This document shows, piece after piece, positions 18,601 to 27,048 of a stretch of DNA of 64,000 bases. The notes under the pieces were generated by a model. It worked only from the letters and a program-made list of their open reading frames with translations, ran no database searches and was not told the DNA's origin. The position numbers and the translations under genes are program-made. Each line of letters begins with the position of its first letter. The first letter of the stretch is position 1. The stretch comes from Solibacillus sp. R5-41. GTDB lineage: Bacteria; Bacillota; Bacilli; Bacillales_A; Planococcaceae. The stretch is from positions 922,001 through 986,000 of the forward strand of contig NZ_CP024123.1 in assembly GCF_002736105.1 (NCBI RefSeq). The letters are read 5' to 3'.

Positions 18601-19274
18601 TTCGCCGGAAGGTAAAGCTATTAAAGCAATCGATTGAAGAGCTTGGTCCCGTTAATTTATCCGCGATGGATGAATTCGAACGGGTACAAGAGCGCTATGT
18701 TTTCTTAAGCGAGCAACGTGAAGATTTAGTCGCTGCGCAAGAAACCTTGCATCAAGCGATTAGTGAAATGGACCATGAAATGACGGATCGATTTAATGAA
18801 ACATTCAAATTGATTCGGAAGCAATTTGCAATTTCATTCCGCGAATTATTTGGTGGTGGTACGGCGGATTTAGTATTGCTTGAGCCGGACAACTTACTAG
18901 AAACGGGTATTGAAATTATTGCTCAACCACCGGGGAAAAACTTGCAAAGCTTGAGCCTATTATCGGGTGGAGAGCGTGCATTAACTGCGATTGCACTATT
19001 ATTTGCCATTTTAAATACGCGTCCCGTTCCGTTCTGTATTTTAGACGAGGTAGAGGCCGCTTTAGATGAATCAAACGTAGCGCGCTACAGTAGTTATTTA
19101 CGGAAATTTAGTGAACACACACAATTTATCGTTATTACGCACCGTAAAGGAACGATGGAAGGTGCCGATGTACTTTATGGGATTACAATGCAAGAATCGG
19201 GTGTCTCGAAGCTTGTATCGGTAAAACTGGAAGAAGAAGCGGATATAGTAAGTCAAGGGAGTGTTAAAAAATGA
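15693..19274 (+). CDS. smc: Chromosome segregation protein SMC
   Basis: A 1193-residue ATPase that compacts and segregates the chromosome with ScpA/ScpB. Walker A GPNGSGKS lies at residues 31–38. Two long coiled-coil arms flank a hinge around residues 510–670, which contains the GG-rich NAGGSLTGGAV. The C-terminal head has LSGGERAL near residue 1090 and Walker B CILDEVEAALDE near 1113. Length and domain order are normal. GAGGGGG precedes the ATG, and the stop overlaps ftsY as ATGA. Confidence 0.97.
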   Translation: MFLKRLEVVGFKSFAERVGIDFVPGVTAVVGPNGSGKSNVTDAIRWVLGEQSAKSLRGAKMEDVIFAGSESRKPLNFAEVTLVLDNADERIAIPYTEISVTRRVYRSGDSEYLLNNQQCRLKDITDLFMDSGLGKEAFSIISQGRVDEILNSRPDDRRSIFEEAAGVLKYKLRKKKAEHKLVETDENLNRVLDILHEIEVRLEPLKIQASSAKDYVRMTTELKDFDISLMVHDLLAHEKTLKVFVEEHQTLSTTEKKHATNIVALEEVINKIRTELKTIDDILDASQEQLVEASSEVERWEGRKALVNEKRSNAEKQIQQLRGNWTEAKHAVTDLELNEQEKRQQFTEKKEAVQQIRSALKQLEQALTRSATEIEEEIEEAKNTYINLLNEEATVKNELKNIEQQLTQEQESVERMSGRSTVMQKDLDQALILRDVTLKTLAQVEGTIKEQLGRYDIAQIQFKTVTADLDDKQALLYKAYQHHQQLKARKETLAELEADFSGFFHGVKEVLLARDRAQLQGIEGAVAELIQVNASYSQAIETALGAASQHIVTETEQHAQKAIGWLKQKRAGRATFLPKTVMRSRKLMPQQLMGVQDHPAFISLAYELVNFEEENRAIVENLLGNVLVAKNLEGASQIARLCGFKYRIVTLEGDIVNAGGSLTGGAVKQQSSLFSRKAELDKLTETLAEMNSTISIAEQTVATKKAEIVQLRHDLDEMKLQGDSMREQEQIHRAKLLELEMTVKNLQSTVSITQSEQSTLSSRKEVLYEQKERAQKRLAELKVELQTVQQNVDELTLAKTQSETQKDVLREQLAQQRSALAVAQEQLTQVQVSIASIELNLTKAQALVEKISQEIAWIESDDGLSGPSPEELEQTIVEWTNKKNVLNETIQQKRESRTALHEQVTETETQLQEVQRVHKSFVDALRSLELKRSRVEFEITNLQQQLLEQYDLDSISAQDEAIEIVEEEQVRRKVKLLKQSIEELGPVNLSAMDEFERVQERYVFLSEQREDLVAAQETLHQAISEMDHEMTDRFNETFKLIRKQFAISFRELFGGGTADLVLLEPDNLLETGIEIIAQPPGKNLQSLSLLSGGERALTAIALLFAILNTRPVPFCILDEVEAALDESNVARYSSYLRKFSEHTQFIVITHRKGTMEGADVLYGITMQESGVSKLVSVKLEEEADIVSQGSVKK

Positions 19275-20527
19275 GTTTTTTTAAACGACTGAAAGAGAAA
19301 TTAATAGGTGGTGGCGAAGAAAAAGAGTCATTAGACCAATTAGACCAAACTCAACCGGATACCGATAATTCACAGTTGCAATTAACGGAAAAGGAAGAAA
19401 TGGATACGCCTGTTGAAGAACATAAGCTGGAAGAGGAAGCCGTTATACAAGCTGAGCTTCCAGAAAAACGTGAAGAAATTTCGAAACCAGAAGTTATGGA
19501 AGTAGAGCAACATGAAATCGTAGTCAATGAAGAGGTCGTTGAAGAAGAGGAACAACCTTCTGCTTGGTCGATTACACAAAAGTTTAAAGCGGGACTTGAA
19601 AAAACGCGTCATTCATTTACATCTAAAGTAAACGATTTAGTCGCTCGTTACCGTAAAGTGGATGAAGATTTCTTTGAAGAACTAGAAGATGTTTTATTAC
19701 AAGCGGACGTAGGCTTTGAAACGGTAATGGAATTAATGGATAAATTACGTTTTGAAGTACAACGAAAAAACATAAAAGATACAAAGGGTATTCAAGCGTT
19801 AATTTCTGAAAAATTAGTAGAAATTTATGAATCAGGTGGCGAAAATCTAACTGAAATAGCAATGCAACCTAAAGGTGAATTGACGGTTATTTTATTTGTA
19901 GGGGTAAATGGTGTTGGTAAAACGACAACAATTGGAAAACTAGCACATCGTTTGAAATCGGAAGGTAATACAGTTGTGCTTGCTGCAGGTGATACGTTCC
20001 GTGCTGGAGCGATTGACCAATTACAAGTTTGGGGAGAGCGTGTTGGTTGTGAAGTAATCGCGCAATCAGAAGGATCCGATCCGGCGGCTGTCATGTATGA
20101 TGCAATTCATGCGGCGAAATCACGCAATGCCGATGTTTTAATTTGTGATACAGCTGGTCGTTTACAAAATAAAGTGAACTTAATGAATGAGCTTGAAAAA
20201 GTGCATCGTGTCATTTCACGTGAAATTCCGAATGCACCACATGAAGTTTTATTAGCATTAGATGCAACAACTGGTCAAAATGCATTGGTACAAGCTCAAA
20301 CATTTAAAGAAGTAACAAATGTAACGGGAATTGTATTAACGAAGCTTGATGGTACAGCAAAAGGTGGTATTGTGTTAGCAATTCGCAATAAGCTACACAT
20401 TCCAGTGAAGTTTGTCGGTCTTGGTGAAAAAATGGATGACTTACAACCATTCGATGCAGAGCGCTATGTTTATGGCTTATTTGCAGAAGGTCTAGAAAAA
20501 GAACTAAATGAAGTAGAAAACGACTAA
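19271..20527 (+). CDS. ftsY: Signal recognition particle receptor FtsY
   Basis: A 418-residue SRP-receptor GTPase at the inner face of the membrane. An acidic, Glu-rich N-terminal region of about 90 residues precedes the NG domain. GTPase motifs are G1 GVNGVGKTT near residue 210, [16 protein letters not shown] and [10 protein letters not shown]. It delivers ribosome-nascent chain complexes together with Ffh, encoded at 21047. The position directly after smc is the conserved Bacillales arrangement. Confidence 0.96.
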   Translation: MSFFKRLKEKLIGGGEEKESLDQLDQTQPDTDNSQLQLTEKEEMDTPVEEHKLEEEAVIQAELPEKREEISKPEVMEVEQHEIVVNEEVVEEEEQPSAWSITQKFKAGLEKTRHSFTSKVNDLVARYRKVDEDFFEELEDVLLQADVGFETVMELMDKLRFEVQRKNIKDTKGIQALISEKLVEIYESGGENLTEIAMQPKGELTVILFVGVNGVGKTTTIGKLAHRLKSEGNTVVLAAGDTFRAGAIDQLQVWGERVGCEVIAQSEGSDPAAVMYDAIHAAKSRNADVLICDTAGRLQNKVNLMNELEKVHRVISREIPNAPHEVLLALDATTGQNALVQAQTFKEVTNVTGIVLTKLDGTAKGGIVLAIRNKLHIPVKFVGLGEKMDDLQPFDAERYVYGLFAEGLEKELNEVEND

Positions 20528-20541
20528 AATAAACACGTATT

Positions 20542-20584
20542 AAAACCCACCATTTTCATATTATTGGAAGTGGTGGGTTTTTAC
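20542..20584 (+). terminator. Terminator after ftsY
   Basis: AAAACCCACCA (20542–20552) pairs with TGGTGGGTTTT (20571–20581), an 11-bp stem ending in T residues. Confidence 0.88.
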
Positions 20585-20637
20585 TGTTTAAGGAGATTGT
20601 ATACAAATAATTATTGTTTAAAGACAAGGGAATTGCC

Positions 20638-20666
20638 TTGACAGTAAACCTTTTCAGGATTATGAT
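20638..20666 (+). promoter_or_regulatory. Strong sigma-A promoter for ylxM-ffh
   Basis: A perfect TTGACA (20638–20643) and TATGAT (20661–20666) have the ideal 17-base spacer. The transcript would start about 25 bases before the ylxM ATG at 20699. Confidence 0.85.
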
Positions 20667-20698
20667 AAGATGGACTAATTATGATTGGAGAGATAAAG

Positions 20699-21034
20699 AT
20701 GCTGCTTGAAAAAACAACACGCATGAACTTTCTCTTCGACTTTTATCAAGCATTATTGACAGAAAAACAGCGAAGCTACATGGAACTATATTATTTAGAT
20801 GATCACTCATTAGGTGAAATTGCTGAAAGTTATAGCATTTCTCGACAAGCTGTTTACGATAATATTCGCCGTACTGAGGCGATGCTTGAAGAATATGAAG
20901 ATAAATTAAGGCTATTTGAAAAATTCCAACAACGTCAGCAAGTGTTAAAACAGATGACGGATGCGATAAAGGATGGTTCATCTACGGTAGATGAACAACT
21001 CGCATTAGTTGAACAATTGAAGGAATCGGATTAG
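20699..21034 (+). CDS. ylxM: YlxM/p13-like putative DNA-binding protein
   Basis: A 111-residue protein of the YlxM family, with a sigma-70 region 4-like helix-turn-helix ([24 protein letters not shown]). Its partner is Ffh in conserved synteny, and a role in SRP assembly or regulation has been proposed for the family. I choose ATG 20699 over 20681: GGAGAG (20686–20691) is seven bases upstream, and the family starts with [15 protein letters not shown]. The stop is 12 bases before ffh. Confidence 0.92.
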   Translation: MLLEKTTRMNFLFDFYQALLTEKQRSYMELYYLDDHSLGEIAESYSISRQAVYDNIRRTEAMLEEYEDKLRLFEKFQQRQQVLKQMTDAIKDGSSTVDEQLALVEQLKESD

Positions 21035-21046
21035 GAGGCGAACAAA

Positions 21047-22405
21047 GTGGCTTTTGAAGGTTTAGCAGAACGACTCCAAGGTACGATCCAAAAGATTAAA
21101 GGTAAAGGGAAAGTTACGGAACAAGACGTTAAAGAAATGATGCGTGAAGTCCGATTTGCCTTAATCGAAGCGGACGTAAACTTAAAAGTAGTCAAAGAAT
21201 TCGTAAAAAAAGTTAGTGAGCGCGCTGTCGGTGTAGATGTCATGAAGTCATTAACACCAGGGCAACAGGTCATTAAAATTGTACAAGATGAATTGACTAT
21301 TTTAATGGGTGGCGAACAAAGCCCGATTAAATTTAGCAACCGTCCACCGACTGTCATTATGATGGTAGGTTTACAAGGTGCTGGTAAAACAACGACTACC
21401 GGAAAGTTAGCGAGTGTTTTACGTAAAAAATATAATAAAAAACCACTTTTAGTCGCTGCCGACGTCTATCGTCCAGCTGCGGTTCAGCAATTACAAACAT
21501 TAGGAAAGCAATTATCATTACCAGTATTCTCGCTCGGAACTGATATTTCACCTGTGGAAATTGCGCGACAAGCGATCGAACATGCTAAAGAAGAGCATCA
21601 TGATGTTGTGTTGATTGATACAGCCGGTCGTCTACATATTGACGAGGAACTGATGCAAGAATTAAAGGACATTCGTGCATTAAAAGAGCCAGATGAAGTG
21701 TTCTTAGTTGTTGATGCGATGACGGGTCAAGATGCTGTAAATGTTGCACAAAACTTTGATGATGCAGTTGGTATTACAGGTGTAGTTTTAACCAAGTTAG
21801 ATGGTGACACACGTGGTGGTGCCGCGCTTTCGATTCGCTCTGTTACAGAAAAACCGATTAAATTTGTTGGTATGGGCGAAAAAATGGATGCACTTGAGCC
21901 ATTCCACCCTGAACGTATGGCATCTCGTATTTTAGGGATGGGTGACGTTTTATCATTAATTGAAAAAGCACAGGCAAATGTAGACATGGAGAAAGCGAAA
22001 GAGCTTGAAGAAAAGTTCATGACGCAATCGTTTACATTTGATGATTTCATTGAGCAGCTACAAGCCGTGAAAAAAATGGGTCCATTAGATGAAATTTTAA
22101 AAATGTTACCAGGTGCAGGGAAAATGAAGGGCTTAGACAATGTCAAAGTCGATGAAAAGCAAATGGGTCGCATTGAAGCGATTATTTATTCAATGACACC
22201 TGCTGAAAAAACGACACCTGAAATTATGAATGCGAACCGGAAAAAACGGATTGCTCAAGGTTCAGGTACGTCGATTCAAGAAGTAAATCGCTTATTAAAG
22301 CAATTTGAAGAAATGAAAAAAATGATGAAACAAATGACTGGAATGGCGTCTGGAAAAGGGAAGAAAAAGATGAAAATGCCAGGCTTTGATTCATTATTTA
22401 AATAA
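21047..22405 (+). CDS. ffh: Signal recognition particle protein Ffh
   Basis: A 452-residue SRP54-type GTPase that binds signal sequences and SRP RNA. An N-terminal helical domain is followed by the GTPase domain: GLQGAGKTT near residue 107, DVYRPAAVQQL, DTAGRLH and TKLDGDTRGG. The C-terminal Met-rich M domain includes FEEMKKMMKQMTGMA. GTG start with AGGAGGCG upstream. It lies downstream of ylxM on the same transcript. Confidence 0.97.
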   Translation: MAFEGLAERLQGTIQKIKGKGKVTEQDVKEMMREVRFALIEADVNLKVVKEFVKKVSERAVGVDVMKSLTPGQQVIKIVQDELTILMGGEQSPIKFSNRPPTVIMMVGLQGAGKTTTTGKLASVLRKKYNKKPLLVAADVYRPAAVQQLQTLGKQLSLPVFSLGTDISPVEIARQAIEHAKEEHHDVVLIDTAGRLHIDEELMQELKDIRALKEPDEVFLVVDAMTGQDAVNVAQNFDDAVGITGVVLTKLDGDTRGGAALSIRSVTEKPIKFVGMGEKMDALEPFHPERMASRILGMGDVLSLIEKAQANVDMEKAKELEEKFMTQSFTFDDFIEQLQAVKKMGPLDEILKMLPGAGKMKGLDNVKVDEKQMGRIEAIIYSMTPAEKTTPEIMNANRKKRIAQGSGTSIQEVNRLLKQFEEMKKMMKQMTGMASGKGKKKMKMPGFDSLFK

Positions 22406-22430
22406 ATAATAAGGTGTTAAGAAAAAAACC

Positions 22431-22459
22431 TTTACAAACAACCAAGACATTGCTAATAT
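22431..22459 (+). promoter_or_regulatory. Sigma-A promoter for rpsP-khpA
   Basis: TTTACA (22431–22436) and TAATAT (22454–22459) are 17 bases apart, preceded by an A-rich tract that resembles an UP element. Confidence 0.6.
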
Positions 22460-22497
22460 AATATCTTGTGTGAAACTTATTCGGAGGTGCTTAAAAA

Positions 22498-22770
22498 ATG
22501 GCAGTTAAAATTCGCTTAAAACGTATGGGAGCTAATAAATCTCCTTTCTATCGTATCGTAGTAGCAGACGCTCGTTCACCACGTGATGGTCGTCAAATCG
22601 AAACAGTAGGTACTTACAACCCACTTACTCAACCAGCTACAGTAAAAATCGATGAAGAGAAAGCTCTTAAATGGTTAGCTGACGGTGCTAAACCATCTGA
22701 TACTGTACGTAACCTGTTCTCAGAACAAGGTATTATGGAAAAATTCCATAACGCTAAATATAGCAAATAA
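22498..22770 (+). CDS. rpsP: 30S ribosomal protein S16
   Basis: A 90-residue small-subunit protein needed for 30S assembly. The N-terminal [24 protein letters not shown] and [13 protein letters not shown] motifs are diagnostic. GGAGGTG lies upstream. It is followed by khpA after 27 bases, the conserved rpsP-khpA pair. Confidence 0.97.
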   Translation: MAVKIRLKRMGANKSPFYRIVVADARSPRDGRQIETVGTYNPLTQPATVKIDEEKALKWLADGAKPSDTVRNLFSEQGIMEKFHNAKYSK

Positions 22771-22797
22771 TTCAGTAAATAACTCGGAGGTGGCTTT

Positions 22798-23031
22798 ATG
22801 CAGCAGCTGATTGAAGCAATTGTTAAACCATTAGTCGATTATCCAGAAGAAGTCCGTATTGAGACGGATGAAAGCTCTAATCGAGTTGTTTATAAGCTTT
22901 TTGTTCATCCAGAGGATCGAGGAAAAGTCATAGGCAAGCAAGGACGTGTTGCGAAAGCGATTCGGACGATTGTGTATTCAGCAGCAAGCAGTCACCATAA
23001 GAAGAAGACTTACGTCGATATATTGGATTAA
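22798..23031 (+). CDS. khpA: KH-domain RNA-binding protein KhpA (YlqC)
   Basis: A 77-residue single KH-domain protein. GKVIGKQGR carries the GXXG RNA-binding loop. In other Firmicutes KhpA acts with KhpB (Jag) as an RNA-binding pair affecting cell division and envelope. CGGAGGTGG precedes the ATG. In B. subtilis ylqD follows; here ylqD is missing and a structured element occupies the spacer. Confidence 0.94.
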   Translation: MQQLIEAIVKPLVDYPEEVRIETDESSNRVVYKLFVHPEDRGKVIGKQGRVAKAIRTIVYSAASSHHKKKTYVDILD

Positions 23032-23070
23032 GAAAAAGGAGGGGGCAGTTGCTTTCCCTTCTTTTTTTCA
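23031..23070 (+). terminator. Terminator after khpA
   Basis: AAAAAGGAGGG pairs with CCCTTCTTTTT with one G-U wobble. The loop includes GGCAGTTGCTTT, and a seven-T tract ends it. Confidence 0.75.
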
Positions 23071-23073
23071 TAT

Positions 23074-23323
23074 CAATTACGCCTTGGCGTAATTGCGTCC
23101 AGATTATTTTCGAGCATGCTCGTTGGGGATATTAGCCTAAGTTCGTCGCGTCCGTGCGACAACGGCTAACTGACCTGCATCACGCAGGCCTCCCTTAAAA
23201 AATCTGTGACATCTGCCGGGGCTTTAACTTGATTCAGCCAGGGTTTGAACCCTCACTGAATTAAGAGTATATTTGGCATCCATCGGCAACTTATAAAAGT
23301 GGCCGACTTTTGCTGAAGCAAGT
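23074..23323. repeat. Multi-hairpin GC-rich element between khpA and rimM
   Basis: This 321-base gap (23032–23352) has no convincing gene. From 23074 it contains a row of inverted repeats: CAATTACGCC/GGCGTAATTG (23074–23095, perfect 10-bp arms); CGAGCATGCTCG (23111–23122); TAGCC (23133–23137) with GGCTA (23164–23168) enclosing GTCGC/GCGAC (23145–23160); CCTGC/GCAGG (23174–23188); ATTCAG-AGGGTT/AACCCT-CTGAAT (23232–23261); CGGCAACTT/AAGTGGCCG (23284–23305); and ACTTTTGC/GCAAGT (23306–23323). By my count 85 of 170 bases in 23091–23260 are G or C, well above the neighbouring genes. It could be a dispersed palindromic repeat or a structured RNA. Confidence 0.6.
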
Positions 23324-23352
23324 TAAATAAATTTTTTACGAGGTGAATAGGC

Positions 23353-23871
23353 ATGGAATGGTTTAATGTGGGTCGTATTGTTAATACACATGGGATTCGT
23401 GGAGAATTACGCATTTTATCAACAACGGATTTTGAAGAAGGACGTTTTTCGGTTGGGTCGAAGTTAGCAGCATTTAAAAAAGATGATAATAAGCCGACTT
23501 GGATAACGATCGCTTCAAATCGTCGCCATAAAAACTTTATACTAGTAACGTTTGAAGGAATGGAAAACATCAATTTAGTAGAGCCTTTTAAAGAAGGGAT
23601 GCTAAAAGTAACGATTGACCAATTAGCAGACGATGAACTAGAAGAAAATGAATTTTACCACTTTGAAATAGTTGATTGTGAAGTGTTTTCTGAAGAAGGC
23701 GAACGAATTGGGATTGTGACGGAAATATTAGAAACGGGCGCAAATGATGTTTGGGAAATCCAAGCACAAGGCGGGAAGAAACATTATATTCCTTATATCG
23801 AGGATGTTGTGAAAGAAATTGATGTCGACAATAAAAAAATTATCATTCATGTGATGGATGGACTATTATAA
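23353..23871 (+). CDS. rimM: Ribosome maturation factor RimM
   Basis: A 172-residue 16S rRNA processing and 30S assembly factor. The N-terminal RimM beta-barrel begins [21 protein letters not shown], and a C-terminal PRC barrel includes GANDVWEIQ and [14 protein letters not shown]. It acts in 30S head maturation. ACGAGGTGA precedes the ATG. Its stop overlaps the trmD start by one base, so trmD depends on its translation. No separate promoter is obvious behind the hairpin-rich spacer. Confidence 0.95.
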   Translation: MEWFNVGRIVNTHGIRGELRILSTTDFEEGRFSVGSKLAAFKKDDNKPTWITIASNRRHKNFILVTFEGMENINLVEPFKEGMLKVTIDQLADDELEENEFYHFEIVDCEVFSEEGERIGIVTEILETGANDVWEIQAQGGKKHYIPYIEDVVKEIDVDNKKIIIHVMDGLL

Positions 23872-24599
23872 TGAAAATTCATGTACTTAGCTTATTTCCA
23901 GATATGTTTAATGGTGTTTTTGGGGCATCTATTTTAAAAAAAGCACAAGAAAAGCAAGCTGTAGAACTAGCGGTTTCTGATATTCGAGAATACAGTGAAA
24001 ATAAGCATAAGCAAGTAGATGATTATCCATACGGTGGCGGTGCTGGGATGGTATTAAAACCAGAGCCAATGTTTAAAGCCGTAGAAGCCATTACAGAAGG
24101 TCGTAAGCCACGCGTTATTTTATTGTGTCCTCAAGGCGAACGCTTTACGCAAAAAAAAGCAGAAGAGTTAGCACAAGAAGAGGATTTAGTGTTCTTATGT
24201 GGGCATTACGAGGGCTATGATGAGCGTATTCGTCAATATTTAGTAACCGATGAAATATCTATCGGGGACTTTGTTTTAACGGGTGGCGAACTACCTGCGA
24301 TGACCGTAATAGATGCAGTCGTTCGTTTGCTCCCTGGTGTACTTGGTCAGGCGGATTCTCATATTCAAGATTCCTTTTCAACGGGGTTACTAGAACACCC
24401 TCATTACACGCGTCCTGCTGATTTTAGAGGGATGACGGTGCCAGAAACCTTATTGTCAGGAAACCATGCGAAAATTGATGAATGGCGTGAGGAGCAGTCT
24501 TTTAAGCGAACACTTGAAAGACGTCCAGACCTTATAGAGGCACTTGAATTAACGCCGAAGCAATTAAAGATAATTGAAAAAATAAAGTCTGAAATGTAA
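23871..24599 (+). CDS. trmD: tRNA (guanine37-N1)-methyltransferase TrmD
   Basis: A 242-residue SPOUT-class enzyme methylating G37 of tRNAs with S-adenosylmethionine, which prevents frameshifting. The knot motifs are visible: [12 protein letters not shown] and [17 protein letters not shown]-terminal helical domain follows ([13 protein letters not shown]). The ATG overlaps the rimM stop (TAATG), and the ribosome site is weak, which suggests translational coupling. Confidence 0.96.
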   Translation: MKIHVLSLFPDMFNGVFGASILKKAQEKQAVELAVSDIREYSENKHKQVDDYPYGGGAGMVLKPEPMFKAVEAITEGRKPRVILLCPQGERFTQKKAEELAQEEDLVFLCGHYEGYDERIRQYLVTDEISIGDFVLTGGELPAMTVIDAVVRLLPGVLGQADSHIQDSFSTGLLEHPHYTRPADFRGMTVPETLLSGNHAKIDEWREEQSFKRTLERRPDLIEALELTPKQLKIIEKIKSEM

Positions 24600-24610
24600 A
24601 GCAAAACTAC

Positions 24611-24639
24611 TTGCAAGCGTCTATTTTTTATGATAAAAT
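24611..24639 (+). promoter_or_regulatory. Sigma-A promoter for rplS
   Basis: TTGCAA (24611–24616) and TAAAAT (24634–24639) are separated by exactly 17 bases, giving a leader of about 85 nucleotides. Confidence 0.7.
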
Positions 24640-24644
24640 TCAAT

Positions 24645-24722
24645 CTGTGCTTCTATGTAAAGCGCTGAATTACGGTGTTCCGCTGTGGCTAACATATAGC
24701 GTGCATGAGCATCTGTCTAAGG
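24645..24722 (+). promoter_or_regulatory. Candidate ribosomal protein L19 leader
   Basis: The rplS leader contains an outer pairing CTATGT with ACATATAG and an inner stem CGG-TGTT-CCG. This resembles the L19 leader found upstream of rplS in Bacilli, where L19 may bind its own mRNA. I judge this from position and folding only; a covariance search (L19 leader model) would decide. Confidence 0.5.
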
Positions 24723-24732
24723 AGAGAAAACA

Positions 24733-25077
24733 ATGTCAAACATTATTACAGAAATCACTAAAGATCAACTACGTTCAGACTTACCTTCATTCCGTCCTGG
24801 TGACACAGTTAAGGTACACGTTAAAATCGTAGAGGGTACTCGTGAGCGTATTCAATTATTCGAAGGTGTAGTTATTAAACGTCGTGGTGGTGGAATTAGC
24901 GAAACTTTCACAGTACGTAAAATTTCTTACGGCGTTGGTGTTGAGCGTGCTTTCCCAGTACACACACCAAAAATTGCTAAATTAGAAGTAGTTCGTAAAG
25001 GTAAAGTACGTCGTGCTAAACTTTACTACCTACGTAACCTACGCGGTAAAGCAGCTCGTATTAAAGAAATTCGATAA
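24733..25077 (+). CDS. rplS: 50S ribosomal protein L19
   Basis: A 114-residue protein at the interface of the ribosomal subunits. Diagnostic stretches are [32 protein letters not shown] and [23 protein letters not shown] precedes the ATG. It has its own promoter and leader and ends in a strong terminator, so expression is separate from trmD and lepB. Confidence 0.97.
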   Translation: MSNIITEITKDQLRSDLPSFRPGDTVKVHVKIVEGTRERIQLFEGVVIKRRGGGISETFTVRKISYGVGVERAFPVHTPKIAKLEVVRKGKVRRAKLYYLRNLRGKAARIKEIR

Positions 25078-25086
25078 GATCTGTTT

Positions 25087-25122
25087 AGAAAGGGGCTTGT
25101 TCTTACAAGTCCCTTTTCTTTC
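25087..25122 (+). terminator. Terminator after rplS
   Basis: AGAAAGGGGCTTGT (25087–25100) pairs with ACAAGTCCCTTTTCT across a four-base loop, and a T-rich end follows. Confidence 0.85.
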
Positions 25123-25174
25123 ATCATTGAAAAGTATGCAAAAATTCAATAGATATGCAAGAAGGATTATTTTT

Positions 25175-25203
25175 TTGCTTGAAATACATATTTCGTTTAC
25201 AAT
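25175..25203 (+). promoter_or_regulatory. Candidate sigma-A promoter for lepB
   Basis: TTGCTT (25175–25180) and TACAAT (25198–25203) are 17 bases apart, 30 bases before the lepB ATG. Confidence 0.55.
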
Positions 25204-25232
25204 ATATGTGACAGGTCAAGGGGGAACGCTAC

Positions 25233-25799
25233 ATGGAGAGTACTGGAAAAGAAAAAAATGAGCTTTGGGAATGGACAAAAGCTCTACTCATTGCATTTGC
25301 AATCGCAGCATTTATTCGCTATTTTTTATTTACACCAATTGTAGTGGATGGGGATTCGATGATGCCAACCCTTGAAAACGGCGACCGAATGATTGTTAAT
25401 AAGTTTAGCTATAAAATAGGGGAGCCAGAGCGTTTTAATATTGTTGTATTCCATGCACCTGAACAAAAGGATTATATTAAGCGTGTAATCGGTTTACCTG
25501 GTGACTATGTTGAATATAAAGACGATCAGCTGTACATTAATGGCGAGCCGATTGATGAACCGTATTTAGATGCATACAAGGCGGAAATTAGCGAAGGCAA
25601 TTTAACTGGCGATTTTTCACTAAAAGATATTGACCCATCACTTGTTAATGGGATTCCAGAAGGTTATGTATTCGTAATGGGGGATAACCGTCGCTTTAGT
25701 AAAGATAGTCGCCATATTGGTCTAGTTCCTCAAGAAGAAATTATTGGGAATACAAGCATCATTTTTTGGCCTTTAAATGAAATTGCAGTAGTGAAATAA
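25233..25799 (+). CDS. lepB: Type I signal peptidase
   Basis: A 188-residue membrane-bound serine protease that removes signal peptides from exported proteins. One N-terminal transmembrane helix (about 15–34) is followed by the catalytic Ser42 in DGDSMMPTL and Lys83 in YIKRVIGLPGD. The conserved GDNRRFSKDSR box is near the C-terminus. The length fits the Bacillus Sip type with a single helix. AAGGGGGAA precedes the ATG. The position between rplS and rbgA differs from B. subtilis. Confidence 0.94.
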   Translation: MESTGKEKNELWEWTKALLIAFAIAAFIRYFLFTPIVVDGDSMMPTLENGDRMIVNKFSYKIGEPERFNIVVFHAPEQKDYIKRVIGLPGDYVEYKDDQLYINGEPIDEPYLDAYKAEISEGNLTGDFSLKDIDPSLVNGIPEGYVFVMGDNRRFSKDSRHIGLVPQEEIIGNTSIIFWPLNEIAVVK

Positions 25800-25811
25800 A
25801 TAGGCAAAGAC

Positions 25812-25845
25812 TGAGGAGAGGGGCGAGTAATCTCCTCATTTTCCC
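25812..25845 (+). terminator. Terminator after lepB
   Basis: TGAGGAGA (25812–25819) pairs with TCTCCTCA (25831–25838), followed by TTTT. The T tract is short, so strength is uncertain. Confidence 0.65.
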
Positions 25846-25896
25846 GTGGATATGGAAAAGATAGTAGTATGTAAGAAATAATTGGAGGTACACAAC

Positions 25897-26775
25897 ATGA
25901 CGATACAATGGTTCCCGGGGCATATGGCAAAAGCGCGTCGCCAAGTCTCTGAAAGCTTGAAATTAGTCGATATTATTTTCGAGCTTGTGGACGCACGCTT
26001 ACCAATTTCATCTCGTAATCCGATGATTGACGAAGTTATTCATCAAAAACCACGTTTATTAATTTTAAACAAGCAAGACATGGCAGATGAGCAACAAACA
26101 CGTCGCTGGATTCAATATTTTAGTGAACGAGGGCATAAGGCGGTTGCAATTAACTCATTAGAAGGAAAAGGGTTACAGGCCGTGACAAAAGCTGCTCAGG
26201 AAATATTAGAAGAGAAATGGGCGCGTATGAAAGCAAGAGGGATGAAGCCGCGTGCAATTCGCGCGATGATTGTCGGCATTCCAAACGTAGGAAAGTCAAC
26301 GCTTATTAATCGCTTAGCGAAGAAAAATTTGGCGAAAACAGGAAATACACCAGGAATAACGAAAGCACAACAATGGATTAAAGTAGGGAAAGAAATTGAG
26401 CTACTTGATACACCGGGGATATTATGGCCAAAGTTCGAGGATCAAGAAGTTGGTTATAAATTAGCGTTAACAGGCGCAATTAAAGATTCCATTATGAATA
26501 TGGAAGACCTTGCCGTTTATGGCTTGCAATTTTTAACTAAGCGTTATCCAACCCGTATGCAGGAACGCTACGACATTGAAGCGATTGATGAAGAGTTAGT
26601 CGTAACTTTCGATCATATCGGCAAGCTAAGACGTGTTTTTGCCCAAGGTGGCGAAATTGATTATGACCAAGTAGCATTATTAATAGTACGCGACATTCGT
26701 AATCAACACTTAGGGAAACTAACATTTGATTTTGTTGAGGAACAAATTGAAAAAGAACAACTCGAAGAAAATTAA
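25897..26775 (+). CDS. rbgA: Ribosome biogenesis GTPase RbgA (YlqF)
   Basis: A 292-residue circularly permuted GTPase needed for late 50S assembly. Permuted motif order is seen directly: NKQD (G4, residues 58–61) precedes GIPNVGKST (G1, near 126), then DTPG (G3). The N-terminal [10 protein letters not shown] is typical. The start is ATG 25897, with TTGGAGGT just upstream; the longer reading from 25882 starts inside that site. A terminator follows. Confidence 0.95.
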   Translation: MTIQWFPGHMAKARRQVSESLKLVDIIFELVDARLPISSRNPMIDEVIHQKPRLLILNKQDMADEQQTRRWIQYFSERGHKAVAINSLEGKGLQAVTKAAQEILEEKWARMKARGMKPRAIRAMIVGIPNVGKSTLINRLAKKNLAKTGNTPGITKAQQWIKVGKEIELLDTPGILWPKFEDQEVGYKLALTGAIKDSIMNMEDLAVYGLQFLTKRYPTRMQERYDIEAIDEELVVTFDHIGKLRRVFAQGGEIDYDQVALLIVRDIRNQHLGKLTFDFVEEQIEKEQLEEN

Positions 26776-26786
26776 CAATGAAATGG

Positions 26787-26820
26787 AAGTCTACGCAAAT
26801 TATGTGTAGGCTTTTTGTTA
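26787..26820 (+). terminator. Terminator after rbgA
   Basis: AGTCTACGCA pairs with TGTGTAGGCT (wobbles included) across a short AT loop, then TTTTTG. It separates rbgA from rnhB. Confidence 0.75.
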
Positions 26821-26992
26821 TTTATTGCTTATCATCATAATCGGGATGACAAAAGCACTTTAAAAATGTAAGTTGAATGGAATGAAGAAAAGGCGACTTT
26901 CGCGTAAAGTGTCCGTAACGGCATGGAAATAAACTCCCAATATATAGGTGAACCTTATCTATGCTAAATTCAATCTTTAGATACGTGAGCAT

Positions 26993-27022
26993 TTTACCTT
27001 TTTGAAAAAGAACCGATACAAT
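26993..27022 (+). promoter_or_regulatory. Possible promoter for rnhB
   Basis: TTTACC (26993–26998) and TACAAT (27017–27022) have an 18-base spacer. Support is modest. Confidence 0.4.
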
Positions 27023-27048
27023 GAATAGACATTAACTAGGAGAACGAT

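Noticed and set aside
23111-23170. Short coding frames within the hairpin element
   Set aside because: Readings of under 20 codons without ribosome sites; the inverted repeats explain the sequence better.
24611-24832. 73-residue open reading over the rplS promoter and leader
   Set aside because: It starts in the promoter -35 region and overlaps rplS out of frame; it has no family likeness.
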